Of a stretch of 64,000 bases of DNA, positions 27,472 to 35,646 are shown in pieces (within the stretch, counting starts at the first letter, position 1; every line of letters starts with the position of its first letter). This DNA comes from Oscillospiraceae bacterium (GTDB lineage: Bacteria > Bacillota > Clostridia > Oscillospirales > Oscillospiraceae). The translations under genes and the position numbers were made by a program. Under the pieces are notes generated by a model. That model saw only the letters and a list, made by a program, of their open reading frames with translations, was not told the DNA's origin and ran no database searches. The stretch lies in the NCBI GenBank assembly GCA_910575265.1, contig CAJTEA010000007.1:114333-178332 (forward strand), in the 5' to 3' direction.

Positions 27472-28569
27472 TTATTCTTCCGTGTCCTCCTCCGCCGGGG
27501 GCAGCTCCTTTCCGAACATACGGGTCAGGCTGTCGGCGAAGTAGGACAGTCGGGCGGTGACCTTGGCGTAGTCCATCCGGGTGGGGCCCACCACCCCGAT
27601 CACGCCCCGCATGTTGTCGCCAATGTCGTAGCTGGCCATCACCACGCTGGTGTCCTTCAGCGCGTCGTTTACGTTCTCCGGTCCGATGAGGATGTTCATA
27701 TTCTTGCCGGTGTCCAGGGTGGCGGGCAGACGGGGCTCGTCGCTCTCCTCGCTGAGGTAGGCCATCAGGGGCTTGGCCTTGTCCAGGCTGCGGTATTCCG
27801 GGTGCTCCAGCAGGTGGGTAATGCCGGCGGTGCGGAATTTCTGTTCCCGCTGGCCCTCCAGCACCTCCATGGCGAACTCCACCACCAGAGCGATGAGCTC
27901 AAAGGCCCCCGGCGCGGTGTGAGTCTCCATTTTGTCCAGATTCTCAGACATCTCCTCCCGGGACAGGCCCACAAAGGAGGAGTTGAGCACGGCGGACAGC
28001 ATTTGCAGCTGAGGGTCGGACAGCGGACCGGGGATGTGGATCAGCTTGTTTTTCACCACGCTGCTGTCGGTCATCACCACGGCGATGAAAGCGTTTTCCT
28101 CCACCATCAGAAGGTCGAAGCGCTTGACGGCAGCCCGCTCTTTGGCCGCGGCCATGGTGAACACGGGGTAGTCGCTGAGCTGGGAGAGCACCTTGCCCGC
28201 CCGGTCGATCACCCGGTCCAGCTCCTCCATTTTCAGGTTGAGCGCGTCGTTTATGCGCTGGGTTTCCTGAATGGTGAGCTGCTGGCGGTCCATCAGCTCG
28301 TTGACATAGAGCCGGTAGCCGGCGGCGGAGGGAATCCGCCCGGCGGATGTATGGGGCTGCTCCAGATAGCCCTGCTCGGTAAGATCGGCCATCTCATTGC
28401 GGATGGTGGCGGTGGATACGTCCAGCCCGGCCAGCTGAGCCACCGCCTTTGACCCCACCGGCTCGGCGGTGGCGATATAGCTCTCTACAATCGCCCGCAG
28501 GATGCGCTTTTTCCGGTCCGACAGTGCCACGGCACTCACCGCCTTTTGTTTCATTGGTTTAGCACTCAT
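27472..28569 (-). CDS. hrcA: Heat-inducible transcription repressor HrcA
   Basis: Repressor of class I heat-shock genes that binds CIRCE. 365 residues: N-terminal winged helix (LSDRKKRILRAIVESYIATAEPVGSKAVAQ, VSTATIRNEMADLTEQGYLEQPHTSAGRIPSAAGYRLYV), then the GAF-like dimerisation domain and the conserved end GVIGVVGPTRMDYAKVTARLSYFADSL. The longest start (ATG 28569) lies inside the CIRCE element with AAGGA only 2 bases away; an alternative ATG at 28554 has no ribosome site. Which is used is uncertain. First gene of the hrcA-grpE-dnaK-dnaJ operon, autoregulated. Confidence 0.95.
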   Translation of the reverse strand: MSAKPMKQKAVSAVALSDRKKRILRAIVESYIATAEPVGSKAVAQLAGLDVSTATIRNEMADLTEQGYLEQPHTSAGRIPSAAGYRLYVNELMDRQQLTIQETQRINDALNLKMEELDRVIDRAGKVLSQLSDYPVFTMAAAKERAAVKRFDLLMVEENAFIAVVMTDSSVVKNKLIHIPGPLSDPQLQMLSAVLNSSFVGLSREEMSENLDKMETHTAPGAFELIALVVEFAMEVLEGQREQKFRTAGITHLLEHPEYRSLDKAKPLMAYLSEESDEPRLPATLDTGKNMNILIGPENVNDALKDTSVVMASYDIGDNMRGVIGVVGPTRMDYAKVTARLSYFADSLTRMFGKELPPAEEDTEE

Positions 28570-28585
28570 ATTCCTTGAGTGCTAA
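28559..28585. promoter_or_regulatory. CIRCE operator (HrcA binding site)
   Basis: TTAGCACTC-N9-GAGTGCTAA, a perfect match to the CIRCE consensus. It covers the predicted transcription start and overlaps the first codons of the longest hrcA frame. Confidence 0.97.
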
Positions 28586-28589
28586 AGAT

Positions 28590-28618
28590 AATGTACCACT
28601 CCCCTCCAAAATTGTCAA
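28590..28618 (-). promoter_or_regulatory. Sigma-A promoter of the hrcA operon
   Basis: On the minus strand: TTGACA (28618-28613), 17-base spacer, TACATT (28595-28590), directly followed by CIRCE. Confidence 0.75.
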
Positions 28619-28645
28619 TAGGTACTTTATGAATTTATTATAAAC

Positions 28646-28681
28646 AAAAAATTCCCGGCCATTCTTCGCAGAATAACCGGG
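28646..28681 (-). terminator. Minus-strand terminator upstream of the hrcA promoter
   Basis: CCCGG and ATTCT arms pair with AGAAT and CCGGG (28654-28681); on the minus strand the stem is followed by AATTTTTTG. It would stop minus-strand transcription entering from the right. Confidence 0.55.
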
Positions 28682-28738
28682 ATGGTGCTAATCCGCCGTC
28701 CATATTACATCCTCATACAATATAATACAATGTAAACG

Positions 28739-28767
28739 TTGACGATTCAAAGCTGTACGGTTACGAT
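28739..28767 (+). promoter_or_regulatory. Promoter of the second ribbon-helix-helix gene
   Basis: TTGACG (28739-28744), 17-base spacer, TACGAT (28762-28767), ending 17 bases before the ATG. Confidence 0.45.
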
Positions 28768-28784
28768 TAACAGGAGGTGAAATC

Positions 28785-28937
28785 ATGAATGGTAAACGAA
28801 AAGCATACAGTACTCACTTGGAGGTTGATACAGCGGAAAAAATCAAAATCTATGCCAAAGAGGATTTTCGGTCATTTTCGGGTATGGTCAGATGGATTTT
28901 GAAGCAATACATCGCCGAACGCGAAAAAGAAAACTGA
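28785..28937 (+). CDS. 50-residue ribbon-helix-helix protein
   Basis: A small basic protein (start MNGKRKAYSTHLEVDTAEKI). The strand THLEV followed by helices TAEKIKIYAKEDF and FSGMVRWILKQYIAEREKE matches CopG/Arc-type dimeric DNA-binding proteins. Excellent ribosome site CAGGAGGTGAAATC. It is a stand-alone gene on the plus strand between the divergent heat-shock operon and the convergent MATE gene, with its own promoter and a hairpin at the stop codon. Lower G+C than its neighbours. It is a distant relative in layout of the gene at 1997-2173. Confidence 0.7.
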   Translation: MNGKRKAYSTHLEVDTAEKIKIYAKEDFRSFSGMVRWILKQYIAEREKEN

Positions 28938-28964
28938 CCGTCTGCCAAAAGGACAGACGGTCAG
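28934..28964 (+). terminator. Hairpin at the end of the small ribbon-helix-helix gene
   Basis: Perfect 11-bp stem (28934-28944 with 28954-28964) that overlaps the stop codon. No strong T-run follows. Confidence 0.45.
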
Positions 28965-29032
28965 TTCCGCTCTCTCGTCCCCGCCGCGGCGGACAAAGCC
29001 TCCTTTTGGGCGCACGCTTGAACGTTGTGCTT

Positions 29033-30409
29033 TTATGCCCGGGTCAGGTCCCGAATCCAACGGTCAGAGGACACCCGGGGGACGCCGAAGGCGAACTTTA
29101 CGATGTTTTCCAGGGTCATGGCCAGGTAAACCCACAGGATATCCATCTTGAGGACCGAGCCCAGCAGAATGGCGGCGGGGATAGCTACCAGCCACTGGGG
29201 CAGAGTGTCAATCAGGGTCGCCGCCTTTACGTCGCCTCCGCCCCGGAGCACGCCTACAACGGAAACCGTGTTGTAATCCCGGAGGGGCCGGACGCAGGCC
29301 TGAACGGTCATCATCATCACGGCGATAGAGACGGCCCTGTCCGACATTTTGAACAGGGGGAACACCCACGCCGGCGCGGCAAAGTGGGCGAACAGGAACA
29401 GCAGCCCGCCCATCACCAGGCCGCACAACAGGGCCAGCGTGGTCAACGCCTTGCCTATGGAGCGCACATTTTGGGTCCGTCCGGCCCCCACCTCCCGGCC
29501 GATAATGATGGAAGCGGTGGCGGCCAGGCCAAAGGATACCACCATGACAATCTTGTCCACGTTGCCCGCCACGGTATAGGCGGCCAGAATCTCGGTACTG
29601 CCCGCCATGTGCCCCATAATGGTGGGGAACACGGAGCTGCCCAGGCCCCAGGTAGTCTCGTTGAGCACCACTAGCCCGCCGTAGCGCAGGAAGCGGCGGG
29701 TCATGTCCAGTCCGGGCCGGAGCAGCAGATGGAGATGGACCCGGAAAAAGCGGCTTCGGATCATGTGGGTCACCACAATGACCACCTCCAGAATCCGGGC
29801 GATCAAGGTGGCCAGCGCCGCGCCCCGAACGCCCAGAGCGGGCGCGCCCAGCTTGCCGAAAATAAAGACCCAGTTGAGAAAGGTGTTCACCGTCATGGAC
29901 AGCGCCAGGATATACATGCCAAGCTGGGGCCGCTCCATGCTGCGGTAGGCGGCCACATACATCATGGTAAAGGCGCTGCACACATAGGACATCCCGGCAA
30001 TTCTGCCGTACTGGGCCGCCAGCTCAACCACATAGGGGTCGTTGCCGAACAGGCTCAAAAACTCTACCGGACAGATCAGCAGTATCGCCGCGCAGACTGA
30101 GGACACCAGCAGCGCCACCCAAAGGGCCACCCCCAGCACCCGGTTGATGGAATCCATCTCCTGCTTGCCCCAGTACTGGCTGGTGAGGACGGAAGACCCG
30201 CTCTGTACGCCAAAAATAAACATCTGTACCGTGAACAGAGGGATATTGGCCAGGGTCACCGCGGCCATGGGGGCTTCCCCCAGCATCCCCACCATAAAGG
30301 TATCCGCCATGCCCAGAGCGCTGGTAATCAGATTTTGCAGCACAATGGGCGCCGCCAGAAAAAGCACCTGTTTATAAAAGCCGGGCTTCTGCTTCATGTA
30401 CGCAAACAC
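29033..30409 (-). CDS. MATE family efflux transporter
   Basis: 458 residues with about twelve membrane helices in two halves, each starting with the MATE pattern: APIVLQNLITSALGMADTFMVGMLGE in the first half and GGLVVLNETTWGLGSSVFPTIMGHM in the second. The family exports drugs and metabolites against Na+ or H+ gradients; the substrate cannot be read from sequence. Start is GTG at 30409 with AAGGAG 8 bases upstream. The cysteine desulfurase gene ends 18 bases before it on the same strand. Confidence 0.85.
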   Translation of the reverse strand: MFAYMKQKPGFYKQVLFLAAPIVLQNLITSALGMADTFMVGMLGEAPMAAVTLANIPLFTVQMFIFGVQSGSSVLTSQYWGKQEMDSINRVLGVALWVALLVSSVCAAILLICPVEFLSLFGNDPYVVELAAQYGRIAGMSYVCSAFTMMYVAAYRSMERPQLGMYILALSMTVNTFLNWVFIFGKLGAPALGVRGAALATLIARILEVVIVVTHMIRSRFFRVHLHLLLRPGLDMTRRFLRYGGLVVLNETTWGLGSSVFPTIMGHMAGSTEILAAYTVAGNVDKIVMVVSFGLAATASIIIGREVGAGRTQNVRSIGKALTTLALLCGLVMGGLLFLFAHFAAPAWVFPLFKMSDRAVSIAVMMMTVQACVRPLRDYNTVSVVGVLRGGGDVKAATLIDTLPQWLVAIPAAILLGSVLKMDILWVYLAMTLENIVKFAFGVPRVSSDRWIRDLTRA

Positions 30410-30427
30410 GGTAACGCTCCTTTATTG

Positions 30428-31567
30428 TTACGATAGTGTGGTAAAAAGGGCCTCTTGAGCCGCCTTCAGCCCCTGAACCAGGGCGTCCACGTCCCCGCGG
30501 GCGGTATCATAGGAGAAGCTGATACGCAGGGCGCCGTCCCGCTGGGGCTTGGGGAGGTCCAGGGCGGCAAACACATGGCTGAGCCCGCCCCGGTGGCAGG
30601 CGGAGCCGGAGGAGAGATAAACCTCCCGATCGCTAAGGAAGCGCACCACCACCTCGCTCTTATAACCGGGCAGGGAGATCGGCAGAATGTGGGGCGCGCC
30701 GCCCTGCGCGAGGATCACCGCGTCCGGAACCGCCCGGGCCAGCTGTTCCACGGCGTAAACCTTCAGCGCCGCCATATGGGCGGCGTCCTTTTGGAAGGAG
30801 GCCGCGCCCAGGCGGGCGGCGGCGGCGAGGGCGGCGATCTGAGCGGTGGCCTCGGTGCCGGAGCGCAGACCGCTTTCCTGTCCCCCGCCCCGGATGAGGG
30901 GGGGCAGCCTCAGGCCCTTCCGGACATACAGCGCCCCCACGCCCTTGGGCGCGTGGACCTTGTGTCCGCTGATGGACAGCAGGTCCACCCCCAGCTCCCC
31001 GGGGGTAAAGGGCACCTTTAAAAACCCCTGGACCGCGTCGCAGTGCAGAAGGGCGGGACAGCCGGCGGTTCGGATGGCCTCCGCCGCCGCCCGGACCGGG
31101 AGGACGGTTCCCAGCTCGTTGTTCACCAGCATCATGGACACCAGAACGGTGTCCGGCCGGAGGGCGGCGGTGAGCTGGCCGGGGGCGATGTTCCCCTGGC
31201 GGTCCGGTTTAAGGTATGTGACCTCAAAGCCCTGCCGTTCCAGGGCTTTGCATGGCTCCAGCACGGCGGCGTGCTCAATGGCGGTGGTGACGATGTGCGT
31301 TCCCTTCCGCCGGTTCAGCTCCAGCGCGCCCCGGATGGCCCAGTTATCGCTCTCTGAGCCGCAGGAGGTGAAACACAGCTCCCCGGGCTGACAGCCCAGC
31401 GCCCGCGCCACATCCGCCCGCCAGAGCTTCATCTCAGCCGCCGCCCGGGCGCCCAGAGCGTGCTGGGAGGAGGGGTTGCCCCAGCCCCGGGTCATAGCCT
31501 CCAGCGCCGCCTGGACGGCCTCGGGCCGCGCCGGTGTGGTCGCGGCGTTATCCAAGTAGTGAAACAA
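30428..31567 (-). CDS. Cysteine desulfurase (NifS/IscS-like)
   Basis: PLP enzyme that takes sulfur from cysteine. 379 residues. The PLP lysine is in SISGHKVHAPKGVGALYV, the sulfur-accepting cysteine in SSGSACHRGG, and the cofactor-binding HCDAVQG and conserved start YLDNAATTPARPEAV are present. The short loop around the catalytic cysteine and the lack of an adjacent iscU leave open whether it serves Fe-S clusters, tRNA thiolation or thiamine. Same direction as and just upstream of the MATE gene. thiN begins divergently on its other side. Confidence 0.88.
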   Translation of the reverse strand: MFHYLDNAATTPARPEAVQAALEAMTRGWGNPSSQHALGARAAAEMKLWRADVARALGCQPGELCFTSCGSESDNWAIRGALELNRRKGTHIVTTAIEHAAVLEPCKALERQGFEVTYLKPDRQGNIAPGQLTAALRPDTVLVSMMLVNNELGTVLPVRAAAEAIRTAGCPALLHCDAVQGFLKVPFTPGELGVDLLSISGHKVHAPKGVGALYVRKGLRLPPLIRGGGQESGLRSGTEATAQIAALAAAARLGAASFQKDAAHMAALKVYAVEQLARAVPDAVILAQGGAPHILPISLPGYKSEVVVRFLSDREVYLSSGSACHRGGLSHVFAALDLPKPQRDGALRISFSYDTARGDVDALVQGLKAAQEALFTTLS

Positions 31568-31667
31568 GGTGTCCGCCTCCCGAAAACAAAATCAGTACCG
31601 GCTATTTTATGCTGTTCCCGACAGAAAGTCAATACCTGAAAAATACGGATATTTTTCCCGTTCCGCC

Positions 31668-31697
31668 TTGCAAAGAAGGGCGGACTTGTATTATAAT
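31668..31697 (+). promoter_or_regulatory. Promoter of thiN
   Basis: TTGCAA (31668-31673), 18-base spacer, TATAAT (31692-31697), 40 bases before the ATG. Confidence 0.6.
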
Positions 31698-31736
31698 AAG
31701 GAAAACAATTTTAACTGACACAGGAGTGGCTGCTTT

Positions 31737-32408
31737 ATGATTCCCGCATCCAATATCTGCTATATTGTGGGGGCCATGTCCCTGACCCCGGACCTGCGGC
31801 CCTACCCCAAGCCGGGGGACTACGTGATCGCCGCCGACCGGGGGTTCGACTCCCTGATTGCCTATGGCGTCAACCCCGATCTGGCGGTGGGGGATTTCGA
31901 CTCCCTGGGCCACCGTCCCAACCACCCCAATGTGATCCAGCTCCCCGAGGAAAAGGATGACACCGACATGGTCTACGCCCTGCGCAAGGGGATCGAGCTG
32001 GGCTACCGCCGCTTTATCCTGCTGGGAGGCGTGGGCGGACGCCTGGAGCACACCCTGGGCAACCTCCAGCTGCTGGACTGGCTGGCAAAGCATGAGGCCC
32101 AGGGCTTTCTGGCCGGAGAAAAAACGGTCGCCACCTGCGTCCGGGACGGAAAAACCATCGCCTTCCCCCCTTCCATGACCGGCTATCTGTCTGTATTCTG
32201 CAACAGCGGCACGGCGGTGGGGGTCGATCTCATTGGGCTGAAGTACCCCCTTGAAAACCACACCCTCACCGGAGATTTTCCCATCGGGGTGAGCAACCAG
32301 TTCCTGGACCAGGAGGCCCAGGTTTCCGCGAAACAGGGCAGCCTGCTCCTGATTTGGGAGGATAAAGGGGACTTTTATTCCAAGCTGCCCAAGCTCTGGG
32401 CAAAATAA
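31737..32408 (+). CDS. thiN: Thiamine pyrophosphokinase
   Basis: Transfers pyrophosphate from ATP to thiamine to make thiamine diphosphate. 223 residues: the catalytic N-terminal part carries DYVIAADRGFDSLIAYGVNPDLAVGDFDSLG, followed by EEKDDTDMVYALRKGIELGYRRFILLGGVGGRLEHTLGNLQLL, both family signatures. The C-terminal beta-domain binds thiamine. AGGAG ribosome site 10 bases from the ATG. It is followed by a separate promoter for smpB. Confidence 0.9.
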   Translation: MIPASNICYIVGAMSLTPDLRPYPKPGDYVIAADRGFDSLIAYGVNPDLAVGDFDSLGHRPNHPNVIQLPEEKDDTDMVYALRKGIELGYRRFILLGGVGGRLEHTLGNLQLLDWLAKHEAQGFLAGEKTVATCVRDGKTIAFPPSMTGYLSVFCNSGTAVGVDLIGLKYPLENHTLTGDFPIGVSNQFLDQEAQVSAKQGSLLLIWEDKGDFYSKLPKLWAK

Positions 32409-32421
32409 ACGGATTTTCCCC

Positions 32422-32450
32422 TTGCCTTTTCGGGTATCCTATGGTATAGT
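32422..32450 (+). promoter_or_regulatory. Promoter of smpB
   Basis: TTGCCT (32422-32427), 17-base spacer, TATAGT (32445-32450). Confidence 0.55.
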
Positions 32451-32485
32451 TAGCCACTGAACCCTCGGGAAAGGAGGCGTCCGCC

Positions 32486-32947
32486 ATGGGCGAGGCGGTG
32501 AAAATCGTCGCCAAAAACAATAAGGCCTATCACGATTATTTTATCGAGGAAAAATACGAAACCGGCATTGAGCTGGCGGGCACCGAGGTCAAGTCCATCC
32601 GTCTGGGCAATATCAACCTGAAGGACTCCTTCTGTCTTATCAAGGACGGAGAAATCTCCGTCTTGGGCATGCACATCAGCCCCTATGAAAAGGGCAACAT
32701 CTTCAATAAGGACCCCCGCCGCGCCCGCCGGCTGCTGATGCACAAGCGGGAAATTCTGCGGCTGTTCGCTAAAATCAAACAGGACGGCTACTCCCTGATC
32801 CCCCTGTCCGTCTACTTCCGAGGCCCCCGGGTCAAGCTGGAAATCGGCCTGGCCAAGGGTAAGAAGCTCTATGACAAGCGGGAATCCGCCGCCCGGCGGG
32901 ACGCCAAGCGGGAGATGGACCGGGCCATGAAGACTAAGAGGCGGTAG
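32486..32947 (+). CDS. smpB: SsrA-binding protein SmpB
   Basis: Binds the tRNA-like end of tmRNA and guides it into stalled ribosomes. 153 residues, with ELAGTEVKSIRLGNINLKDSF, the strand region CLIKDGEISVLGMHISPYEKGN and the basic C-terminal tail (YDKRESAARRDAKREMDRAMKTKRR) that enters the mRNA channel. GGAGG ribosome site. The partner RNA ssrA lies about 1 kb downstream on the same strand. Confidence 0.96.
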   Translation: MGEAVKIVAKNNKAYHDYFIEEKYETGIELAGTEVKSIRLGNINLKDSFCLIKDGEISVLGMHISPYEKGNIFNKDPRRARRLLMHKREILRLFAKIKQDGYSLIPLSVYFRGPRVKLEIGLAKGKKLYDKRESAARRDAKREMDRAMKTKRR

Positions 32948-32948
32948 T

Positions 32949-33368
32949 ATGGCACAGCTTCCCGACAAGTTTGTTGTCCAAACGCCCAAGGCTGTCATTG
33001 ATAAGGGAAAAATCGCCCTTATCTTTGGTCTGGTCTTTACGATACCTGTTTTGATTTTTAACGTCATTTGGGGCGGTTGGGAGACCTCCGTTAAGGTGCT
33101 CGTGCTGGGCGCGTCCCTGTCCGGTACCGGTATGCTGATCCTCCTTACCCACCAGGACCCCCGGCTGGAGGTCTATGGCTCTTATCTGCGGGTAGTGGGT
33201 CCAGGCAAACGGGATCGGATCTTTTCCATTGAGGAGGTAGGCCGCGCGGCGCGCTCCCCCAACGGAGGGCGGGTCCTGTTTGACCGAAATGGACAGATTT
33301 TACTCCAGCTTTCCTCTAGCATGGATAATCTGGATTTGCTGGATCAATATTTATTTGGAAAGGATTGA
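32949..33368 (+). CDS. Small membrane protein with two helices and a PH-like domain
   Basis: 139 residues. Two hydrophobic helices (about residues 21-41 and 48-67), then a soluble part (LEVYGSYLRVVGPGKRDRIFSIEEVGRAARSP) that has the strand pattern of bacterial PH-like domains attached to short membrane hairpins. Function unknown. It begins 1 base after the smpB stop and overlaps the start region of the cyclophilin gene, so it belongs to that transcript. Confidence 0.6.
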   Translation: MAQLPDKFVVQTPKAVIDKGKIALIFGLVFTIPVLIFNVIWGGWETSVKVLVLGASLSGTGMLILLTHQDPRLEVYGSYLRVVGPGKRDRIFSIEEVGRAARSPNGGRVLFDRNGQILLQLSSSMDNLDLLDQYLFGKD

Positions 33369-33373
33369 TTTGT

Positions 33374-33895
33374 GTGAGCAATCCCGTTGTCACCATTGAA
33401 ATGGAGGGCGGAGCCACCATAAAGGCGGAACTCTACCCCGAGGTGGCCCCCAACAGTGTAAACAACTTTATCTCCCTGATTCAGAAGGGCTTTTACGACG
33501 GCCTGATTTTTCACCGCTGCATCCCCGGCTTTATGATTCAGGGCGGCTGTCCCCAGGGCACCGGAATGGGCGGCCCGGGCTACTCCATCAAGGGGGAGTT
33601 CACCCAGAATGGCTTCCAAAACGATCTGGTCCACGACCGGGGAGTTCTGTCCATGGCCCGGGCAATGGACCCCAACTCCGCCGGAAGCCAGTTTTTTATC
33701 ATGGTAGACAAAGCCCCCCACCTGGACGGAGGCTACGCCGCCTTCGGCAAGGTCATTGAGGGCATGGAGACCGCTGACGCCATCGTCTCTAGCAAGACCG
33801 ACTGGAATGACCGTCCCCGGCAGAAGCAGACGATGAAAAAGGTCACTGTAGAAACCTTCGGCGTGGATTACCCTGAGCCGGAAAAAGTATCATAA
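33374..33895 (+). CDS. Peptidyl-prolyl cis-trans isomerase, cyclophilin type
   Basis: Cytoplasmic cyclophilin (no signal peptide) of about 173 residues. The active-site stretch FHRCIPGFMIQGGCPQGTGMGGPGY and the later SMARAMDPNSAGSQFFIMVDKAPHLDGGYAAFGKVIEGM carry the conserved Arg, Phe, Gln and His of the family. A longer frame opens at TTG 33365; the GTG at 33374 has AAAGGA 9 bases upstream and gives the usual N-terminus. Last protein gene before ssrA. Confidence 0.9.
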   Translation: MSNPVVTIEMEGGATIKAELYPEVAPNSVNNFISLIQKGFYDGLIFHRCIPGFMIQGGCPQGTGMGGPGYSIKGEFTQNGFQNDLVHDRGVLSMARAMDPNSAGSQFFIMVDKAPHLDGGYAAFGKVIEGMETADAIVSSKTDWNDRPRQKQTMKKVTVETFGVDYPEPEKVS

Positions 33896-33903
33896 CAGCT
33901 ATC

Positions 33904-33940
33904 CGACGGCTTACCGTCGTCTCAGCGGCCTTTGGCCGCT
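33904..33940. repeat. Two hairpins between the cyclophilin gene and ssrA
   Basis: CGACGG-CTTA-CCGTCG (33904-33919) and AGCGGCC-TTT-GGCCGCT (33924-33940). They may end the upstream transcript. The sequence TTCGACGGGGGC occurs here (33940-33951) and again inside the 5' part of tmRNA (33959-33970). Confidence 0.5.
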
Positions 33941-33945
33941 TCGAC

Positions 33946-34291
33946 GGGGGCGTACCGGTTTCGACGGGGGCATAGAAGCGGGAATAGCGAGCGGATGCGC
34001 CTAACATCCTAAAAATGGGCAATTATAAATTAAAGAACGACGATAACGTAGTTCTCGCTGCGGCTTAACGCAGCCGTCCTGCCCGGAAGGACCACGAGCC
34101 GGGTCTGGGCGTCGCCTTAGTGGTGCCCGTGCGTTCGGAAAGAGTTGACCGTTCCACGCATTATGACTCTACCAAGCCCAGGAGTGTGACGACCCACGCT
34201 TGAGTGAGGGAATGTAAACGATCGTCTGCGCTCGGAGAAGTTCCTGTGGAAGTGCTTTCGGACGGGAGTTCAACTCTCCCCGCCTCCACCA
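33946..34291 (+). ncRNA. ssrA: Transfer-messenger RNA (tmRNA)
   Basis: One-piece tmRNA. The 5' GGGGGCG (33946-33952) pairs with CGCCTCC (34281-34287), followed by A-CCA (34288-34291), giving the tRNA-like acceptor. GGTTTCGACGGG after the acceptor is the conserved 5' signature, and GGAGTTCAACTCTCC is the T-arm. The reading frame encodes the tag (G)NYKLKNDDNVVLAAA and ends at TAA. The encoded CCA marks a complete 3' end. Accessory genes begin immediately after it, as expected for an element integrated into the 3' end of ssrA. Confidence 0.95.
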
Positions 34292-34347
34292 GAAAAAGAG
34301 GTCAAAAAAGATTTTTGGTGAAAAAACTGAGAGATTTCAAGACCTCA

Positions 34348-34380
34348 GAGGCCCTTGGATAGTGAAAATCCAAGGGCCTC
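34348..34380. terminator. Stable hairpin just inside the element
   Basis: A perfect 13-bp stem (34348-34360 with 34368-34380) with loop AGTGAAA, followed by AAAATTTAGATTTTT. It may terminate ssrA-side transcription or belong to the attachment-site region. Confidence 0.6.
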
Positions 34381-34481
34381 AAAATTTAGATTTTTCCCCA
34401 CCTCCTATTCACTCAGGTAGGACTTAAACCTGCGGCACAACAGTTTCAAATAGGGCGCTACGATTTTGAGCGCCTGTATTG

Positions 34482-34534
34482 AGCGTCGATCCGTCAGTTC
34501 TAAAGGAATTGACAGACCGGCGCTTTTTGTTTTT
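34482..34534 (+). terminator. Imperfect long hairpin with T-rich end
   Basis: AGCG-CG-CGTCAGTTC pairs with GAATTGAC-CG-CGCT around TAAAG, followed by TTTTGTTTTT. A second short stem lies at 34453-34474. The 357-base stretch 34292-34648 contains these hairpins and no coding frame I can support; it could produce a small RNA. Confidence 0.45.
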
Positions 34535-34648
34535 CCAGGAAAACACAATACTCCCAGCGCCTGTTTTCAAAACAGGCAAAATCAAAAAGGGCCCCAGACT
34601 TTTCAGCGCAAAAAGTTGCCATTATATTAGAAAGCAAGGAGGATCAAA

Positions 34649-35374
34649 ATGAACGCAGAAGAAAAAAACAGATACTTCCAAGAACTAACCCTGAACCTCC
34701 AGCACGAGGGCTTTGCCGTAAAACCGGAAACGGAGGAGGGCCTCCTGCCAGTAGAGCTGGACGGACAGCGTCTCTGCCTCGCGCTGGATACCGGCTCGGT
34801 GAGGTACTGGCGGGAGGATACGGCAGATGATCACAGGAGCGCCGCTCTGGACAAAGCAATCTCTATCACCAAAACCACTGCCGAGTACATGCGCCAGATG
34901 GAGACGGCGCCCCAGCTGACAGCCAGCGGCCTGACGGGAGACTACAGGCTGCTGGCGGATTTCAACGATGTGGTTCTGGCGGGCCACCCCACCAGGTACG
35001 GCGTCCAGTTTGCTACCTGGGAACGTGTGCGGGAGCGCACTGGCCTGAACGCGGGGAACTTCTATGGACCTCCCGGCGGTGTGGACAGTTACACCGCGGC
35101 CAAGCGCGACTTCGCTACCCGCTCCGGTCTCATCCCCCACGTTGTCCTTTTTACTCCCGAACAACTTACAGAAGTCTATCGCAGTATCCATGAAACATTG
35201 GAAAACTTCAGCATTACCAGTGAACGGCAGGAGCATCTGAGCTCTGCGGCGGAACAAATAGAGCGCACTATCCCTGATTTGGAGGATCGAGTTGACATTT
35301 CCTTGCAAAAAGAGGAAGAATTTTGTGACTCACTCGATCCTGAACAAAGCGGTTATACATTTTTTATAGAATAA
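34649..35374 (+). CDS. ICE-associated hypothetical protein
   Basis: 241 residues, acidic, no signal or membrane segment. The start follows AAGGAGG. Notable segments are LLPVELDGQRLCLALDTGSVRYWRED, ISITKTTAEYMRQME and LLADFNDVVLAGHPTRYGVQFATWERV, features I associate with a family found at the same place in other Firmicute ICEs, without known function. The C-terminus (EQIERTIPDLEDRVD) matches a second, out-of-place tail fragment just downstream (35424-35510), suggesting that this gene has recombined. First gene of the element from the ssrA side. Confidence 0.6.
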   Translation: MNAEEKNRYFQELTLNLQHEGFAVKPETEEGLLPVELDGQRLCLALDTGSVRYWREDTADDHRSAALDKAISITKTTAEYMRQMETAPQLTASGLTGDYRLLADFNDVVLAGHPTRYGVQFATWERVRERTGLNAGNFYGPPGGVDSYTAAKRDFATRSGLIPHVVLFTPEQLTEVYRSIHETLENFSITSERQEHLSSAAEQIERTIPDLEDRVDISLQKEEEFCDSLDPEQSGYTFFIE

Positions 35375-35423
35375 GAACCCCACAGATGAACGATGGAAAT
35401 GCCCGGAATCCACCGTGGGACCA

Positions 35424-35510
35424 ATCGAACGCAGCGTCCCGGATCTGGAGGCGCTGGCAGAGGCGTCCAACCAAAAAGAGTTGGAGTTTGCGGCTATAGA
35501 GCCCCCGTGA
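35424..35510 (+). pseudogene. Tail fragment of a second copy of the preceding gene
   Basis: Translation from 35424 gives IERSVPDLEALAEASNQKEL followed by EFAAIEPP and a stop. This parallels the end of the intact neighbour (IERTIPDLEDRVDISLQKEE) but has no start or ribosome site. It is best explained as the 3' remnant of a paralogue after a deletion or unequal recombination. The remaining stretch to 35646 carries no gene I can support, apart from a GGGCAGCGCC-rich segment and a T-run near 35590. Confidence 0.55.
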
Positions 35511-35646
35511 GAGGGCGGGATGCAGTTAAGTTAAAACCCAATATTTGTACCAGTTAAGGCCGTTTCCCTGAAAAAAGGGCAGCGCCTTTTTTCGTTTTGT
35601 CCTCTTTTCAGGGATTGGAAATACCAAAACAGGAGGACAGAAGAAT

